12,554 nt of DNA from NCBI GenBank assembly GCA_900548565.1, contig URKV01000047.1, positions 1 through 12,554 of the forward strand, written 5' to 3'. Position numbers and translations under genes: made by a program. The DNA is from an uncultured Collinsella sp. GTDB lineage: Bacteria; Actinomycetota; Coriobacteriia; Coriobacteriales; Coriobacteriaceae. Below the pieces are notes generated by a model that was not told where the DNA came from, did not search any database, and saw only the letters and a list, made by a program, of their open reading frames with translations. Of this stretch, positions 12,371 to 12,554 are shown one piece after another. How positions within the stretch are numbered: position 1 is the first letter of the stretch; the number at the start of each line of letters is the position of its first letter.

Positions 12371-12554
12371 GACCGTCATTATGGGAACGGGCCGCATGGG
12401 CTCGCTCATCCGCACCACCGCCGAGGGCGTTGTCGACGCCGCCGGTCAACCCGTTTTTGATATCGTGGCCCAGATTGGCTTCGATTTGAGCAAGCTCGAG
12501 AACGCACCGGCTGCCGATGTGATTATCGACTTCTCGAACGTCGCGACCTTCGAC
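12363..12554 (+). CDS. dapB: 4-hydroxy-tetrahydrodipicolinate reductase (DapB), N-terminal fragment
   Basis: The first 64 codons of dapB, cut by the window end. The protein begins MIKTVIMGTGRMGSLI, the NAD(P)H-binding GxGRMG motif, and reaches DVIIDFSNVATFD, the conserved DFS region. DapB reduces the product of DapA in the next pathway step. The start is a TTG at 12363 with AAGGGAG (12347-12353) 9 nt upstream, overlapping the dapA stop by 8 nt. An ATG at 12381 would remove the beta strand before the glycine motif, so it is unlikely. Co-transcription under the lysine riboswitch is expected. Confidence 0.9.
   Translation, partial: MIKTVIMGTGRMGSLIRTTAEGVVDAAGQPVFDIVAQIGFDLSKLENAPAADVIIDFSNVATFD

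Noticed and set aside
10526..12418. Long minus-strand open frame opposite lysA-dapA
   Set aside because: Antisense shadow of well-supported enzymes, with no recognisable domain and no start signal.

Overview
The window reads as a high-GC, densely coded chromosomal contig end from a gut-type actinobacterium, most likely Collinsella or a close relative in Coriobacteriia. That placement is an inference from protein style, GC-rich codon use with strong AAGGAG-type ribosome binding sites, and gene content (ECF transporter, D-aspartate ligase, riboswitch-controlled lysine operon). No rRNA or other marker is present to prove it. The first 39 bases are not genomic: they are Illumina Nextera adapter sequence left in the assembly.

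Layout. 40-1159 (+): 3' end of an ECF transporter ATPase gene and a complete ecfT, closed by a strong hairpin that also faces the convergent genes. 1284-3371 (-): a D-aspartate ligase gene followed by an aspartate/glutamate racemase gene, a pair expected to make D-Asp and attach it to a peptidoglycan precursor. 3592-4224 (+): a MOSC-domain protein behind a leader with competing hairpins. 4459-5592 (+): a secreted coiled-coil protein with a lysozyme-like C-terminal domain, preceded by a cluster of palindromes and followed by an intrinsic terminator. 5631-9682 (-): five genes on one strand, in transcription order an M20 amidohydrolase, a translationally coupled small membrane protein, a membrane-anchored FxLYD protein whose ribosome binding site lies inside a perfect 14-bp inverted repeat, an XRE-type regulator and a membrane-anchored Ser/Thr kinase. 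9831-12554 (+): a lysine riboswitch controlling a lysA-dapA reading frame that is continuous without a stop, then dapB, cut by the end of the window.

How the genes fit together. Two themes recur. One is the cell wall: D-Asp ligase with racemase, a secreted wall hydrolase, and diaminopimelate/lysine synthesis. The other is RNA-level control: the lysine riboswitch with two competing CGCTAT elements, the sequestered ribosome binding site of the FxLYD gene, and the MOSC leader. The most unusual item is the LysA-DapA fusion, in which dapA keeps its own Shine-Dalgarno and ATG. One operon could therefore yield both a bifunctional protein and free DapA. The FxLYD/XRE/kinase trio looks like a membrane signalling module of unknown signal. 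No CRISPR, tRNA, rRNA or intact mobile element was seen.
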